Positions 36,721-45,648 of a DNA stretch of 64,000 nucleotides are shown here, one piece after another. The position numbers were made by a program, and so were the translations under genes. Under the pieces are notes generated by a model. That model searched no databases, was not told the origin of the DNA, and was given only the letters and a program-made list of their open reading frames with translations. The stretch's first letter is position 1. Each line of letters starts with the position of its first letter. Where the stretch lies: positions 1 through 64,000 of the forward strand of contig DKRJ01000004.1 in NCBI GenBank assembly GCA_002472145.1, read 5' to 3'. Origin of the DNA: Clostridiales bacterium UBA7285. Lineage in GTDB: Bacteria; Bacillota; Clostridia; Peptostreptococcales; Anaerovoracaceae.

Positions 36721-38730
36721 CTACATGCTGTACGGGTTCACGTCGACGACCGCCGTGCAGTCGGTTTTTGACGCTGTAAGTTTTTTTATGAAATATGCCA
36801 GATAGTACATGTATTCGTTTCTCCGGCCTCTGCCGCTCTTTATGAGTATATTGTAGCGGAAGTTCGTGCCGCCGTTTCCACGGAAGCGCTCCGTCCTGCG
36901 CGGCTCGAATATCGTGTCGCTGTCTGAGATGCGCGCGCAGAGCAGATACTCCATGCACGAGCGTGCCTCCGCCAGCGCCGTGTCCTCGTTCCCGGAAGTG
37001 AATTCGACGACGATCAGATCCGTAAAAGGCGGATAATCCATCATCCGGCGGAATTCCGCCTCCTTTTCGAAAAATCCGGTGTAATCGCCGCGGACCGCAG
37101 CCTGTATCGCAAAGTTCTCCGGGTTATACGTCTGAACTATGACCCTGCCGCGCGAGTCTCCTCTGCCGGACCGCCCCGCGACCTGAGTTATGAGCTGGAA
37201 AGCGCGTTCCGACGATCTGTAATCGGGCACGTTCAAAGCGTTGTCCGCCGAAACGACCCCGACCAGGCTGACGTTCCTGAAGTCCAGGCCTTTGGCGACG
37301 AGCTGGGTGCCAACTAGTATGTCCGTCTCGCCTTTGGAGAACGATTTCAGGATCTTCGCCGACCCTCTTCCCTTCTGGGCAGTGTCGAGGTCGAGTCTGG
37401 CGACTCTCGCGCCGGGGAAGGCGTTCTTTACATACTCCTCCACCTGCTCTGTGCCGACTCCCGAGAACTTGATCATTTCGGAGCCGCACTCCGGGCATTT
37501 GTCAGGGACCCTGAACTTTCTCCCGCAGTAGTGGCACACGGCGGCGTTTTCGTATTTATGATATGTGAGAGTAATGTCGCAGTCGGGACATTTCAGCGTG
37601 TATCCGCACTGCCTGCACGATATCGACGTCGAATATCCGCGCCTGTTGAGAAACAGTATCGCCTGCGAACCAGCCGCAAGCGCCGACGAAATGCCGTCCC
37701 TGAGGGAACGGCTCAGTATTTCCCTGTTTCCCGATCTCAGTTCCTCGCGCATGTCGGCCGTCTCGACAGCCGGAAGAGGAACTCCGTTATACCTGTGTTT
37801 AAGTTCCAGAAGTTTATATACCCCTTCGCGGGCCCGTTCGTATGAGACGACAGACGGAGTCGCGGAGCCGAGTATGAGCACGCCTTTATAGTATTTCAGC
37901 CTTTTGGCGGCGATGTCGACCGTGTCGTACTTAGGAGTCATATCCGACTTATACGTCGATTCGTGCTCCTCGTCCATGACGATCAGGCCGACGTTCTCAA
38001 GCGGAGAAAACACGGCGAGCCTGGCGCCGACTACGATCCTGGCCTCGCCCGACCTTATCCTGACCCATTCGTCAAATCTTTCCCTGCCGGTGAGGCCGCT
38101 GTGCATGACAGCCACTATCTTCTTGCCGAATCTGCCCGTCAGGCGTTCGGTTATCTGCTTTGTCAGAGCTATCTCGGGGACGAGGACGATCGCCGTCCTT
38201 CCCTCGGCCAGGACGTCCGCTATCGCGCGCATGTAGACCTCGGTCTTGCCGCTGCCCGTCACTCCGTGAAGCAGGAAGATCCTGTTCTCCCGGCGCTTTA
38301 TGGCTTCGCTTATCTCGAACAGGCACGCCTGCTGTTCAGCTGTCAGTTCGTCTATGTCCTGCGGCTCGGGCTCCACCTCGCTCACCGGGCGCTTTTCCTT
38401 TCCAGGCTTCGCAGGGCGCCCTGGAGGTATGAAGCACCTCAGCGCGTCAGCATATTTGATGCAGTAGCGCTGCCTCATCCAAACGCACGTCTCGACCATC
38501 TCCGGAGTAATCGAAAGCGCCGGGTCCTCCTCGATCACGTCCTTTATCTTCGATTCGTCGATATCGGGCTTGTCCGCGGTTTCCACGACCCAGGCGCGTT
38601 TCTCTTTGTTGCCGGCCGAAAACGGCACTTTGACTATGCTGCCCATTCCCACGCTGTCCGGAGCGCGGTAAGTGAACATGGAGTCGGTATGTCTGCTGTT
38701 GTTGTCGATAATTACTTTTACGTATCCCAT
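36721..38730 (-). CDS. priA: Primosomal helicase PriA
   Basis: PriA reloads the replisome at stalled forks. The 669-residue protein has an N-terminal DNA-binding domain, Walker A GVTGSGKTEVYM, MDEEHESTYKS (Walker B), and the eight-Cys zinc region (CRQCGYTLKCPDCDITL ... CHYCGRKFRVPDKCPECG) set within the helicase. GTQLVAKGLDF and VAGRSGRG follow. It heads the operon priA-def-fmt-rsmB-stp-prkC-rsgA-rpe, the same order as in many Firmicutes. Confidence 0.97.
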   Translation of the reverse strand: MGYVKVIIDNNSRHTDSMFTYRAPDSVGMGSIVKVPFSAGNKEKRAWVVETADKPDIDESKIKDVIEEDPALSITPEMVETCVWMRQRYCIKYADALRCFIPPGRPAKPGKEKRPVSEVEPEPQDIDELTAEQQACLFEISEAIKRRENRIFLLHGVTGSGKTEVYMRAIADVLAEGRTAIVLVPEIALTKQITERLTGRFGKKIVAVMHSGLTGRERFDEWVRIRSGEARIVVGARLAVFSPLENVGLIVMDEEHESTYKSDMTPKYDTVDIAAKRLKYYKGVLILGSATPSVVSYERAREGVYKLLELKHRYNGVPLPAVETADMREELRSGNREILSRSLRDGISSALAAGSQAILFLNRRGYSTSISCRQCGYTLKCPDCDITLTYHKYENAAVCHYCGRKFRVPDKCPECGSEMIKFSGVGTEQVEEYVKNAFPGARVARLDLDTAQKGRGSAKILKSFSKGETDILVGTQLVAKGLDFRNVSLVGVVSADNALNVPDYRSSERAFQLITQVAGRSGRGDSRGRVIVQTYNPENFAIQAAVRGDYTGFFEKEAEFRRMMDYPPFTDLIVVEFTSGNEDTALAEARSCMEYLLCARISDSDTIFEPRRTERFRGNGGTNFRYNILIKSGRGRRNEYMYYLAYFIKKLTASKTDCTAVVDVNPYSM

Positions 38731-38733
38731 GCG

Positions 38734-39744
38734 TTAAAGCAGGAAAATATTGTTTTCCCTGCACGTCCTGTCCATATCCTCCGGCCAGACGCTGACCTGG
38801 ACCTCGCCGATGTGAGCCTTGCGCAGGAAGAACATGCACAGCCGGCTCTGACCGATGCCCCCGCCTATCGTCAGCGGCAGTTCGTCGTTCATTACGGCTT
38901 TGTGATAAGGCAGTCCCCTGCGGTCGTCCGCGCCTGCGAGTTTCAACTGCCTGTCCATCGACTCGGCGTCGACCCTGATCCCCATCGAAGTGATCTCGAA
39001 CGACATTCCGAGTATCTCGTTCCAGAGGAGTATGTCGCCGTTGAGTTCCCAGTCGTCATAGTCAGGCGAGCGTCCGTCGTGCGGCTTCCCCGAGCGAAGC
39101 GGCCCGCCGATCTTTTCGACAAATACGGCGCCGTAAGCCTTCGTGACGAGATCCTCGCGCTCCTTCGGCGTCTTGTCCGGGTACAGGTCTTCAAGTTCCT
39201 GGCTCGTGATGAAATATATCTCGTTCGGGATCTCCGTGCGGATCTCATGATACAGCCTGTTCACGTAGTCGCCCAGATTCTTGACCGCGTTGTAGATCAT
39301 CGTGACGGTCGAGTGAAGATACTCTGTCGTCCGCTCCTCGCGAGTGATCACCTTTTCCCAGTCCCACTGGTCGACGTATATCGAGTGCAGGTTGTCGAGT
39401 TCCTCGTCCCTCCTGATGGCGTTCATGTCGGTATATATGCCGTGGCCCGGCTCGATGCCGTATTTCCCGAGCGCCATGCGCTTCCATTTTGCGAGAGACT
39501 GTACGACCTCGACCCGCTTTTCGCCCAGATCCTTAACGGTAAAATCAACGCGGCGCTCCACGCCGTTGAGGTTGTCGTTCAGACCCGTCTCCGGCGCTAC
39601 GAAGAGCGGCGCCGACACGCGCCTGAGGTTCAGCCCGTAGGCGAGTTCCTGCTGGAAATAGTCCTTGATTTTTTTGATCGCCCGCTGCGTCTCCATCGGA
39701 GTGATCGCAGGCGAGTAATCCTCCGGAATGATAAGTTTTGACAT
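38734..39744 (-). CDS. asnA: Aspartate-ammonia ligase
   Basis: AsnA makes asparagine from aspartate, ammonia and ATP. The class II synthetase-like fold shows RVSAPLFVAPETGLNDNLNGVERRVDF, YVDQWDWEKVI, GGPLRSGKPHDGRSPDYDDWELNGDILLW and the C-terminal GGGIGQSRLCMF. 336 residues, typical. It ends 3 bp before the priA start and lies 24 bp downstream of queH. Confidence 0.97.
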   Translation of the reverse strand: MSKLIIPEDYSPAITPMETQRAIKKIKDYFQQELAYGLNLRRVSAPLFVAPETGLNDNLNGVERRVDFTVKDLGEKRVEVVQSLAKWKRMALGKYGIEPGHGIYTDMNAIRRDEELDNLHSIYVDQWDWEKVITREERTTEYLHSTVTMIYNAVKNLGDYVNRLYHEIRTEIPNEIYFITSQELEDLYPDKTPKEREDLVTKAYGAVFVEKIGGPLRSGKPHDGRSPDYDDWELNGDILLWNEILGMSFEITSMGIRVDAESMDRQLKLAGADDRRGLPYHKAVMNDELPLTIGGGIGQSRLCMFFLRKAHIGEVQVSVWPEDMDRTCRENNIFLL

Positions 39745-39768
39745 CTCTTTTCCCCTTAAATACCCCTG

Positions 39769-40419
39769 TCAGCGTTTAGAAAATTCGCACCCGCAGTAAT
39801 CCTGGCGGTACAGACCGTATTCCCTGGAAAGCTGCACGCTGCGCTGGAACCCGGCCTTCTTCTTGAAGTCGCAGTCCAGGAATTCCACGCCGTATTTTGC
39901 GGCGTACCCGCGCGCGATCTCAGCGATCAGCTTGTAGTTCTTATGCGGGCTGACCGTGAGTGTCGTGGTGAACAAAGGAAATCCCAGCGCCGAAGCTTTC
40001 TTTGCCGTCGCCTCGAGTCTCTGCATGAAGCAGACCTCGCAGCGGGCTCCTCCCTCAGGCTCGTTTTCAAGGCCCTTTACCCTCTCGAGATACGCGGCAG
40101 GCTCGTATTCGCCGTCGATATATTTAACATCCGCGCACGGATGCCTGCGGTTGAATTCCTCTATGAATCTGATCTGATTCTCGCGGCGTCTGCGGTATTC
40201 CGCCGGATCTGTTATACACGGGTTGAAGTAGAACACCGTGATGTTGTAATCGTCGGCGAGGCGCTCGATTACGGATGTGCTGCACGGTCCGCAGCAGCTG
40301 TGAAGGAGAAGCGCCCTCCTGCCGTACGCGTCCTCAGCCTTTGCGAATCTGCCGTCTGGCGACGTCGCCGCGCCGGTCTGTGCGGTCCCGGCCGCGCATT
40401 CTTTTTTTTCGTCGGTCAT
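39769..40419 (-). CDS. queH: Epoxyqueuosine reductase QueH
   Basis: QueH reduces epoxyqueuosine to queuosine in tRNA and replaces the unrelated QueG in many anaerobes. It shows the family Cys sets LLHSCCGPCSTSVIERL, CEVCFMQRLEAT and QDYCGCEFSKR, which hold a [4Fe-4S] cluster and a second metal. The start at 40419 is preceded by GAGGTG; the longer frame adds five residues. With tgt and queA in the same window this completes the late queuosine steps. Confidence 0.93.
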   Translation of the reverse strand: MTDEKKECAAGTAQTGAATSPDGRFAKAEDAYGRRALLLHSCCGPCSTSVIERLADDYNITVFYFNPCITDPAEYRRRRENQIRFIEEFNRRHPCADVKYIDGEYEPAAYLERVKGLENEPEGGARCEVCFMQRLEATAKKASALGFPLFTTTLTVSPHKNYKLIAEIARGYAAKYGVEFLDCDFKKKAGFQRSVQLSREYGLYRQDYCGCEFSKR

Positions 40420-40546
40420 TTCGTCGCACCTCAAAATGCCTGTCGCTTGTCAGAGACCGCGATCGACGGCCTTAACAACGGGCGGATCATAGTTTATTAT
40501 TATCTTGATATTATATCACAGCGGACTATCGATTAAAATATTTAAA

Positions 40547-41557
40547 ATGCCCCGGGAATATTCGAAAACGACATATTATCAACGCCTCTGCGATGAGCGC
40601 GCCGTCTCTCCGGCGGACCTTTACGCCGGGCCGGACGTTCCGGTCAACACGGTCGGCAGAGTCCTGAAAGCAGAGTTCGGCAGGAAGATGGTCAAGCTCG
40701 CGCTCGACGGCGGCTTCACGTGCCCCAACCGCGACGGCACGAAAGGCACCGGCGGATGCGCGTTCTGCTCCGCAGCCGGGAGCGGCGACAACGCGGGAAC
40801 GATAGACGAGGAGATCGCCCTGCTTTCGCGGAAATGGCCAGACGCGGGATATATAGCGTATTTTCAGGGCTTCACGTCGACGTACGCCGACGCGGACACT
40901 CTGCGGAGGATATACGGAGGCGCGCTCTCCGACCCCCGCATCGAGGGGATCGCTGTCGCCACGAGGCCGGACTGCCTGCCGGAAGACATCCTCGACCTGC
41001 TCTCCGAGATAAACGGGAAAAGATATCTCTGGGTGGAACTGGGTCTGCAGACGTCAAACGCTGCCACCGCAGAAAAGATGGGCCTCTGCTACAGCCCGGA
41101 TGATTTTGTCCGCTCCGCCGGAGAACTCGGACGAAGGGGGATAAGGACGGCCGCCCACCTGATATTCGGCCTGCCCGGCGAGACGATGGACGATATGCTG
41201 GCCTCGGTGCGTTTTGCCGCCGCAAGCGGAGTCTGGGGCGTGAAATACCACATGCTGAACGTGGTCAAAGGCTCCCGCCTTGCGAGCGAGATGCCAGACT
41301 ATATGCCGTTCTCGTCTCCTGAGGAATATATATCTCTCGTATGCGACGCGCTCGAGATGACCCCGCCGGAAACAGTGATCCACAGGATGTCAGCCGACAG
41401 CCCCGCCGGAATGCTGATAGCGCCGAAGTGGGCATACCGCAAGCGCAGGATCATCGACGGGATATACGCCGAGTTGAAGCGCCGCGGGACGTGGCAGGGA
41501 TCCGGAGCGGAAGAAGCAGATAAAGCAGATGAAGCATATGATGCGGCCGGAAAATAA
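40547..41557 (+). CDS. Radical SAM protein, YhcC/TIGR01212 family
   Basis: The N-terminus (TTYYQRLCDE...GRVLKAEFGRKMVKLALDGGFTCPNRDGTKGTGGCAFC) has the enlarged radical SAM motif Cys-x12-Cys-x2-Cys typical of this family. The C-terminal half has HLIFGLPGETMDDML and VIHRMSADSP. The biochemical role of the family is not settled; a part in RNA or oxidative metabolism has been suggested. I use the ATG at 40547 (MPREYSKTTYY), as the preceding frame lacks homology-like residues; no clear Shine-Dalgarno is seen. Divergent from queH, 15 bp before the YbaK-like gene. Confidence 0.87.
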   Translation: MPREYSKTTYYQRLCDERAVSPADLYAGPDVPVNTVGRVLKAEFGRKMVKLALDGGFTCPNRDGTKGTGGCAFCSAAGSGDNAGTIDEEIALLSRKWPDAGYIAYFQGFTSTYADADTLRRIYGGALSDPRIEGIAVATRPDCLPEDILDLLSEINGKRYLWVELGLQTSNAATAEKMGLCYSPDDFVRSAGELGRRGIRTAAHLIFGLPGETMDDMLASVRFAAASGVWGVKYHMLNVVKGSRLASEMPDYMPFSSPEEYISLVCDALEMTPPETVIHRMSADSPAGMLIAPKWAYRKRRIIDGIYAELKRRGTWQGSGAEEADKADEAYDAAGK

Positions 41558-41572
41558 AGAAAAGGGAGTGCG

Positions 41573-42082
41573 ATGATGGGATCGAAGAACAAAGCGCAGA
41601 AAAGTGCCAAAGGCATGGAGAAGACGAACGTCATGCGTCTGCTCGACGCGCACGGCGTGGAATATGAGGAGTACACTTACGTCGGCACAGGGGCGATAAG
41701 CGGGACGGATGTCGCAGAGACGCTCGGACAGAATCCCGCTCAGGTTTTCAAGACTCTCGTGACGCGCGGAAGATCGGGCGCAAATTACGTCTTTGTCATC
41801 CCTGTCGCGAAGGAACTTGATCTGAAAAAAGCCGCAAAAGCGGCCGGTGAAAAATCAGTTGAGATGGTGAAGTCAAAGGAACTCCTTCCGCTAACGGGAT
41901 ACGTGCACGGAGGATGCTCCCCTATAGGGATGAAGAAATTCTTCCCGACGTTTTTCGACTCGTCGGCCGGGGAAGCCGATCCGGTCATCTTCAGCGGCGG
42001 GAAGATAGGATATCAGGTAAAGGTCAGCCTGTCCGACCTGGCAAAGGTCATCAGTTTCAAACTCGCCGACCTCACCGAATGA
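41573..42082 (+). CDS. ybaK: YbaK/EbsC-type aminoacyl-tRNA deacylase
   Basis: The 169-residue protein has the YbaK fold: MRLLDAHGVEYEEYTY, DVAETLGQNPAQVFKTLVTRG, FVIPVAKELDLKKAAKAAG, and TGYVHGGCSPIGMKK with the conserved Gly-Gly-x-Ser-Pro loop. The family hydrolyses mischarged Cys-tRNA(Pro). GGGAG lies 4 nt before the ATG. It is probably cotranscribed with the radical SAM gene and faces tdk; a repeat tract fills the gap. Confidence 0.92.
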   Translation: MMGSKNKAQKSAKGMEKTNVMRLLDAHGVEYEEYTYVGTGAISGTDVAETLGQNPAQVFKTLVTRGRSGANYVFVIPVAKELDLKKAAKAAGEKSVEMVKSKELLPLTGYVHGGCSPIGMKKFFPTFFDSSAGEADPVIFSGGKIGYQVKVSLSDLAKVISFKLADLTE

Positions 42083-42087
42083 ATCAT

Positions 42088-42171
42088 CGCGCGAATGTGC
42101 CGCAAATGAGCCGGCGCGCGAATAATGTGCCGCGAATGAGCCGGCGCGCGAATGTCTCGCGAATGAGACGG
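42088..42171. repeat. Three tandem 27-30-bp GC-rich repeats between ybaK and tdk
   Basis: Units at 42088-42114, 42115-42144 and 42145-42171 each begin CGCGCGAAT and carry AATGAG(C/A)C. In the third unit paired changes turn GTGCC/GAGCC into GTCTC/GAGAC, which keeps or creates an inverted repeat. The tract separates two convergent genes and may help end transcription. Confidence 0.85.
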
Positions 42172-42177
42172 CGCGGC

Positions 42178-42765
42178 CTATTTGTCGTCCGGGCCCAGGC
42201 GCCCGTCGTTGTAATGCTTGCGGCAGAGCGATATGTACAGGTCGTTTCCGCCTATCATGACCTGCTTGCCGTGTTTGACGATCTTTCCGTCCACGACGCG
42301 GGCAACCATCGTCGCCTTGCGGCCGCACCAGCATATGGTCTTTATTTCCTCTATCTTATCCGCGTAGACGAGCATGTAGTATGAGCCCTCGAACATCTCG
42401 TTGCGGAAGTCGTTTTTGAGCCCGTACGCCAGGACAGGGACCTCGAAACTGTCGACGATCTCGACGAGTTCCAGCACGTGATGCTTCTTCAGGAACTGGC
42501 ATTCGTCGATCAGCACGCACTCGATCTTTTTCTTTTCGTTTTCGCGTATGAACATCTCCAGGATGTTCGTATCCTCGCCGACCAGAAGAGCCTCGCGCTG
42601 GACGCCGATCCTGGACGTGATGACGCCTGTCCCGTACCGGTCGTCGACGGTCGGAAGGAGCGTCATGACGCGCTTGCCGCGCTCTTCGTAGTTATACGCG
42701 ACCTTTATGAGCTCGATCGATTTGCCGGCGTTCATCGTACTGTATCTGTAATATAGCTGCGCCAT
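42178..42765 (-). CDS. tdk: Thymidine kinase (type II)
   Basis: Tdk phosphorylates thymidine in the salvage route. It has the P-loop [25 protein letters not shown] (Walker B-like), and zinc Cys in CWCGRKA and LCRKHY. At 195 residues it is typical. GGAGG precedes the start. It lies directly downstream of the tRNA operon terminator. Confidence 0.97.
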   Translation of the reverse strand: MAQLYYRYSTMNAGKSIELIKVAYNYEERGKRVMTLLPTVDDRYGTGVITSRIGVQREALLVGEDTNILEMFIRENEKKKIECVLIDECQFLKKHHVLELVEIVDSFEVPVLAYGLKNDFRNEMFEGSYYMLVYADKIEEIKTICWCGRKATMVARVVDGKIVKHGKQVMIGGNDLYISLCRKHYNDGRLGPDDK

Positions 42766-42781
42766 GGGATCCTCCTTTTTT

Positions 42782-42820
42782 AAAAAAAACAGCCTCCCGG
42801 CGCTAAGCTTCGGAAAACTG
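42782..42820 (-). terminator. Terminator of the tRNA operon
   Basis: On the minus strand CAGTTTTCCG pairs with CGGGAGGCTG (three G-U pairs) around an 11-nt loop, followed by eight T. It lies 9 bp after the last tRNA gene and just before the tdk ribosome-binding site. Confidence 0.75.
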
Positions 42821-42828
42821 CTTTTAAA

Positions 42829-42904
42829 TGGTGCTCAGACTCGGAATTGAACCAAGGACACGGGGATTTTCAGTCCCCTGCTCTACCTACTGAGCTATCT
42901 GAGC
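42829..42904 (-). tRNA. tRNA-Phe(GAA)
   Basis: 76 nt with 7-bp acceptor stem GCTCAGA/TCTGAGC, GGTTCAATTCC T-arm and anticodon loop CTGAAAA. CCA is encoded. Last gene of the 14-tRNA operon. Confidence 0.96.
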
Positions 42905-42926
42905 ACATCACTCTCTCTTGTTGATA

Positions 42927-43003
42927 TGGTGGGCCATCAGGGACTTGAACCCGGGACCTGCCGGTTATGAGCCGGATGCTCTGACCAACTGAGCTAATGG
43001 CCC
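42927..43003 (-). tRNA. tRNA with CAT anticodon (Met elongator or Ile2)
   Basis: 77 nt, acceptor GGGCCAT/ATGGCCC, anticodon loop CTCATAA, encoded CCA. It is not an initiator because it has a Watson-Crick first pair. Whether C34 is modified to lysidine, which would make it an isoleucine tRNA, cannot be decided by eye. Confidence 0.93.
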
Positions 43004-43020
43004 ACACCTGTTGAAACGAT

Positions 43021-43097
43021 TGGTCGGGGTGGCAGGATTTGAACCCGCGGCCCACTGGTCCCAAACCAGTTGCGCTACCAAACTGCGCTACACCCCG
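43021..43097 (-). tRNA. tRNA-Pro(TGG)
   Basis: 77 nt, acceptor CGGGGTG/CACCCCG, anticodon loop TTTGGGA, encoded CCA. Confidence 0.96.
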
Positions 43098-43111
43098 ATA
43101 TTTATTAAAAA

Positions 43112-43187
43112 TGGCAGGGGCAGTAGGATTCGAACCCACGGCACGTGGTTTTGGAGACCACTGCTCTACCAGCTGAGCTATACCCCT
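43112..43187 (-). tRNA. tRNA-Trp(CCA)
   Basis: 76 nt, acceptor AGGGGTA, anticodon loop CTCCAAA, discriminator G and encoded CCA. Confidence 0.96.
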
Positions 43188-43196
43188 ATGTCACTA

Positions 43197-43289
43197 TGGC
43201 GGAGAAGATGGGATTCGAACCCATGCGGCCCTAAAACGAACCCTAACGGTTTAGCAAACCGTCCTCTTCAGCCTCTTGAGTACTTCTCC
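43197..43289 (-). tRNA. tRNA-Ser(GCT)
   Basis: 93 nt with a long variable arm, acceptor GGAGAAG, anticodon loop TTGCTAA, encoded CCA. Confidence 0.96.
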
Positions 43290-43316
43290 AAACGCCGGAC
43301 AGGCTTGTCAAAGCTT

Positions 43317-43405
<89 letters not shown>

Positions 43406-43424
43406 CCATGGATTCTCCCTAAAT

Positions 43425-43500
43425 TGGTGACCCATCGGAGATTCGAACTCCGGACACCTTGATTAAAAGTCAAGTGCTCTGCCACCTGAGCTAATGGGTC
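43425..43500 (-). tRNA. tRNA-Lys(TTT)
   Basis: 76 nt, acceptor GACCCAT, anticodon loop CTTTTAA, encoded CCA. Confidence 0.96.
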
Positions 43501-43509
43501 AGATTACAG

Positions 43510-43584
43510 TGGCTGGGGTAGCAGGACTCGAACCTACGAATGACGGAGTCAAAGTCCGTTGCCTTGCCACTTGGCTATACCCCA
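43510..43584 (-). tRNA. tRNA-Gln(TTG)
   Basis: 75 nt, acceptor TGGGGTA, anticodon loop CTTTGAC, encoded CCA. Confidence 0.96.
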
Positions 43585-43600
43585 ATGTCATCTTATTAAA

Positions 43601-43677
43601 TGGTGAGCCCATTGGGATTCGAACCCAAGGCACACGGCTTAGAAGGCCGTTGCTCTATCCAGCTGAGCTATGGGCCC
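43601..43677 (-). tRNA. tRNA-Arg(TCT)
   Basis: 77 nt, acceptor GGGCCCA with one G-U pair against TGGGCTC, anticodon loop CTTCTAA, encoded CCA. Confidence 0.96.
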
Positions 43678-43696
43678 GTACCAAATTTGAAAAAAA

Positions 43697-43770
<74 letters not shown>

Positions 43771-43776
43771 AAAAAT

Positions 43777-43851
43777 TGGAGCGGAAGACGAGATTCGAAC
43801 TCGCGACCCTCGCCTTGGCAAGGCGATGCTCTACCCCTGAGCCACTTCCGC
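43777..43851 (-). tRNA. tRNA-Gly(GCC)
   Basis: 75 nt, acceptor GCGGAAG, anticodon loop TTGCCAA, encoded CCA. Six bases from tRNA-Gly(TCC). Confidence 0.96.
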
Positions 43852-43867
43852 ACGCTATTTTGAAAAT

Positions 43868-43952
43868 TGGTCGAGGGAGATGGATTCGAACCATCGAAAG
43901 CTGAGCTAACGGATTTACAGTCCGCCCCCTTTAGCCACTCGGGAATCCCTCG
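43868..43952 (-). tRNA. tRNA-Tyr(GTA)
   Basis: 85 nt with a long variable arm, acceptor CGAGGGA/TCCCTCG, anticodon loop CTGTAAA, encoded CCA. G34 is an expected queuosine site for the tgt/queA/queH pathway. Confidence 0.95.
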
Positions 43953-44038
43953 ACATTCTTCAAATTCAGTATATCAGATGAACCGGTACGCCAATTCAAC
44001 ATGATATCGTATTATTCAACTTTCTAACTGCTGTTCGA

Positions 44039-44113
44039 TGGAGCTGGCGAAGGGAATCGAACCCCCAACCTGCTGATTACAAATCAGCTGCTCTACCGTT
44101 GAGCCACGCCAGC
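44039..44113 (-). tRNA. tRNA-Thr(TGT)
   Basis: 75 nt, acceptor GCTGGCG, anticodon loop TTTGTAA, encoded CCA. An 86-bp spacer separates it from tRNA-Tyr. Confidence 0.96.
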
Positions 44114-44117
44114 GCGA

Positions 44118-44194
44118 TGGCGACCAAGAACGGGCTCGAACCGTCGACCTCCAGCGTGACAGGCTGGCATTCTAACCAACTGAACTACTTGGCC
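44118..44194 (-). tRNA. tRNA-Asp(GTC)
   Basis: 77 nt, acceptor GGCCAAG/CTTGGTC (one G-U pair), anticodon loop CTGTCAC, encoded CCA. First gene of the operon; G34 is a queuosine site. Confidence 0.95.
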
Positions 44195-44242
44195 GCAAAA
44201 GTGGCAACCCACCATGCGCCGCCTGAATCGACGCACTTATAA

Positions 44243-44271
44243 AGTTTAATATCTGAGCGCCGATTTGTCAA
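44243..44271 (-). promoter_or_regulatory. Proximal promoter of the tRNA operon
   Basis: TTGACA (44266-44271), 17-bp spacer, TAAACT (44243-44248) on the minus strand, about 49 bp before tRNA-Asp. Confidence 0.7.
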
Positions 44272-44314
44272 GCACGGCTTTACCAGATTCTTTTGGTTTT
44301 TTGCCAGCGCTATA

Positions 44315-44343
44315 AAGTTAGCACATTTCAGTGGCGTTGTCAA
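44315..44343 (-). promoter_or_regulatory. Distal promoter of the tRNA operon
   Basis: TTGACA (44338-44343), 17-bp spacer, TAACTT (44315-44320) on the minus strand, 15 bp beyond the thiI stop. Two tandem promoters with perfect -35 boxes are typical of stable RNA operons. Confidence 0.65.
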
Positions 44344-44358
44344 TCGAAAATCTCTCTG

Positions 44359-45546
44359 TCAGCCGTGGATTTCAATGATTTCCTCGGATGCGGCCGCGGC
44401 GTCCACGAGTCCCTCGACGTCGAGCGCTTTCTCGGATTCGAGTATCCTGTCGAGTCTGGGTTTTGTCGACGGATGCTTCGGCAGGAACACGGTGCAGCAG
44501 TCCTCGTACGGCTCTATCGACGTCTCCATCGTGCCGATCTCCTCAGCTTTATCCATGATCTCGACCTTATCCATCGCGATCAGAGGACGCATTACGGGCA
44601 TCGTGACGCAGTTGTCGGTGGCAACGAGCGATTCGGCCGTCTGGCTGGCGACCTGCCCCAGGTTCTCCCCCGTTATGAGCATCATCGCGCCGCATTCCTT
44701 TGCGATCTTCTCGGCTATCATCATCATGAAGCGCCTGACGTGGATCGTCGTCTCTTCTTCGGGACAGTTCTGCACTATCTGCTCCTGGATCGGCAGTATG
44801 TTTATCACGTGCAGTTTGAAACTCCCGCAGTACGAAGCGACTATCCCGGCCAGCCTCTCCACTTTTTCCTGAGCCCGCGGAGACGTGTACGGATACGAGT
44901 GGAAATGTACGGCCTCGATCATCATGCCGCGCTTTGCCATCATCCACGCAGCGACAGGCGAATCTATGCCGCCGGAGAGCAAAACAAGCCCTTTGCCGTT
45001 GGTGCCGAGCGGAAGCCCGCCGAATCCTGGGATCTTATCGGTATATACGTATGAACGGTCGTCCCGCACGTCGACAAAGAGCCTCACGTCGGGATCGTGC
45101 ACGTCGACCTTCAGGACCTTGCAGCCGATCAGGACCTTTGCACCTATCTGCCTCGCGATGTCGGGCGATTTGACGGGGAAGTTTTTATCCGAGCGCTTCG
45201 CCTCGACTTTGAACGTTTTGACGCCGCGGTGTTCGATCTGATCCATCATGATCGTCACGGCCTCCCGCCCTATCGCGTCCAGGTCCGACTCAGCCTCGCG
45301 CGCCGGGCTTATCGACGCGACTCCGAAGACTTTTGAGATCTCACGGGCGACGTCCATCATGTCGAGGGTATCGTCAAAGCGCACGAAAATCAGCCCTTCG
45401 TGGCGCCTGACCTCGGCGCTGCCGTATCCGGCCTTCCTCAGTCTGCCCTTTATCCTCTCGACGAGCATGCGCTCGAAATACGGCTTGTTCATGCCCTTCA
45501 GCGCGACCTCGCCGCATCTCACTATCAGTATCTTTTTCTCATTCAT
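44359..45546 (-). CDS. thiI: tRNA 4-thiouridine synthetase ThiI
   Basis: ThiI adenylates U8 of tRNA and receives sulfur to give 4-thiouridine; in some species it also serves thiamine synthesis. N-terminal ferredoxin-like and THUMP domains (~60-165) are followed by the PP-loop SGGIDSPVAAWMMAKRG. There is no C-terminal rhodanese domain, as in Bacillus ThiI, which takes sulfur directly from a NifS-type desulfurase. That gene is the next one upstream. The start at 45546 has AGAGGAAA before it; the longer frame adds 20 residues. Confidence 0.96.
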   Translation of the reverse strand: MNEKKILIVRCGEVALKGMNKPYFERMLVERIKGRLRKAGYGSAEVRRHEGLIFVRFDDTLDMMDVAREISKVFGVASISPAREAESDLDAIGREAVTIMMDQIEHRGVKTFKVEAKRSDKNFPVKSPDIARQIGAKVLIGCKVLKVDVHDPDVRLFVDVRDDRSYVYTDKIPGFGGLPLGTNGKGLVLLSGGIDSPVAAWMMAKRGMMIEAVHFHSYPYTSPRAQEKVERLAGIVASYCGSFKLHVINILPIQEQIVQNCPEEETTIHVRRFMMMIAEKIAKECGAMMLITGENLGQVASQTAESLVATDNCVTMPVMRPLIAMDKVEIMDKAEEIGTMETSIEPYEDCCTVFLPKHPSTKPRLDRILESEKALDVEGLVDAAAASEEIIEIHG

Positions 45547-45648
45547 TTTCTGTTTCCTCTGACCGGCGTTCCGTATGACACTCGCCCCTGGCCCGGCGCC
45601 CGGCAAGCGTTCCTGCAGCGCACGGTCCGGTGCGGCTTCTGATCCGGT

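Noticed and set aside
37963..39741. Long plus-strand frame (592 codons) opposite priA and asnA
   Set aside because: It spans two convincing genes on the other strand and has Arg/His/Leu/Val-rich shadow composition.
42927..43003. Initiator tRNA-fMet
   Set aside because: The first acceptor pair is Watson-Crick, and the anticodon stem lacks the three G-C pairs of initiators.
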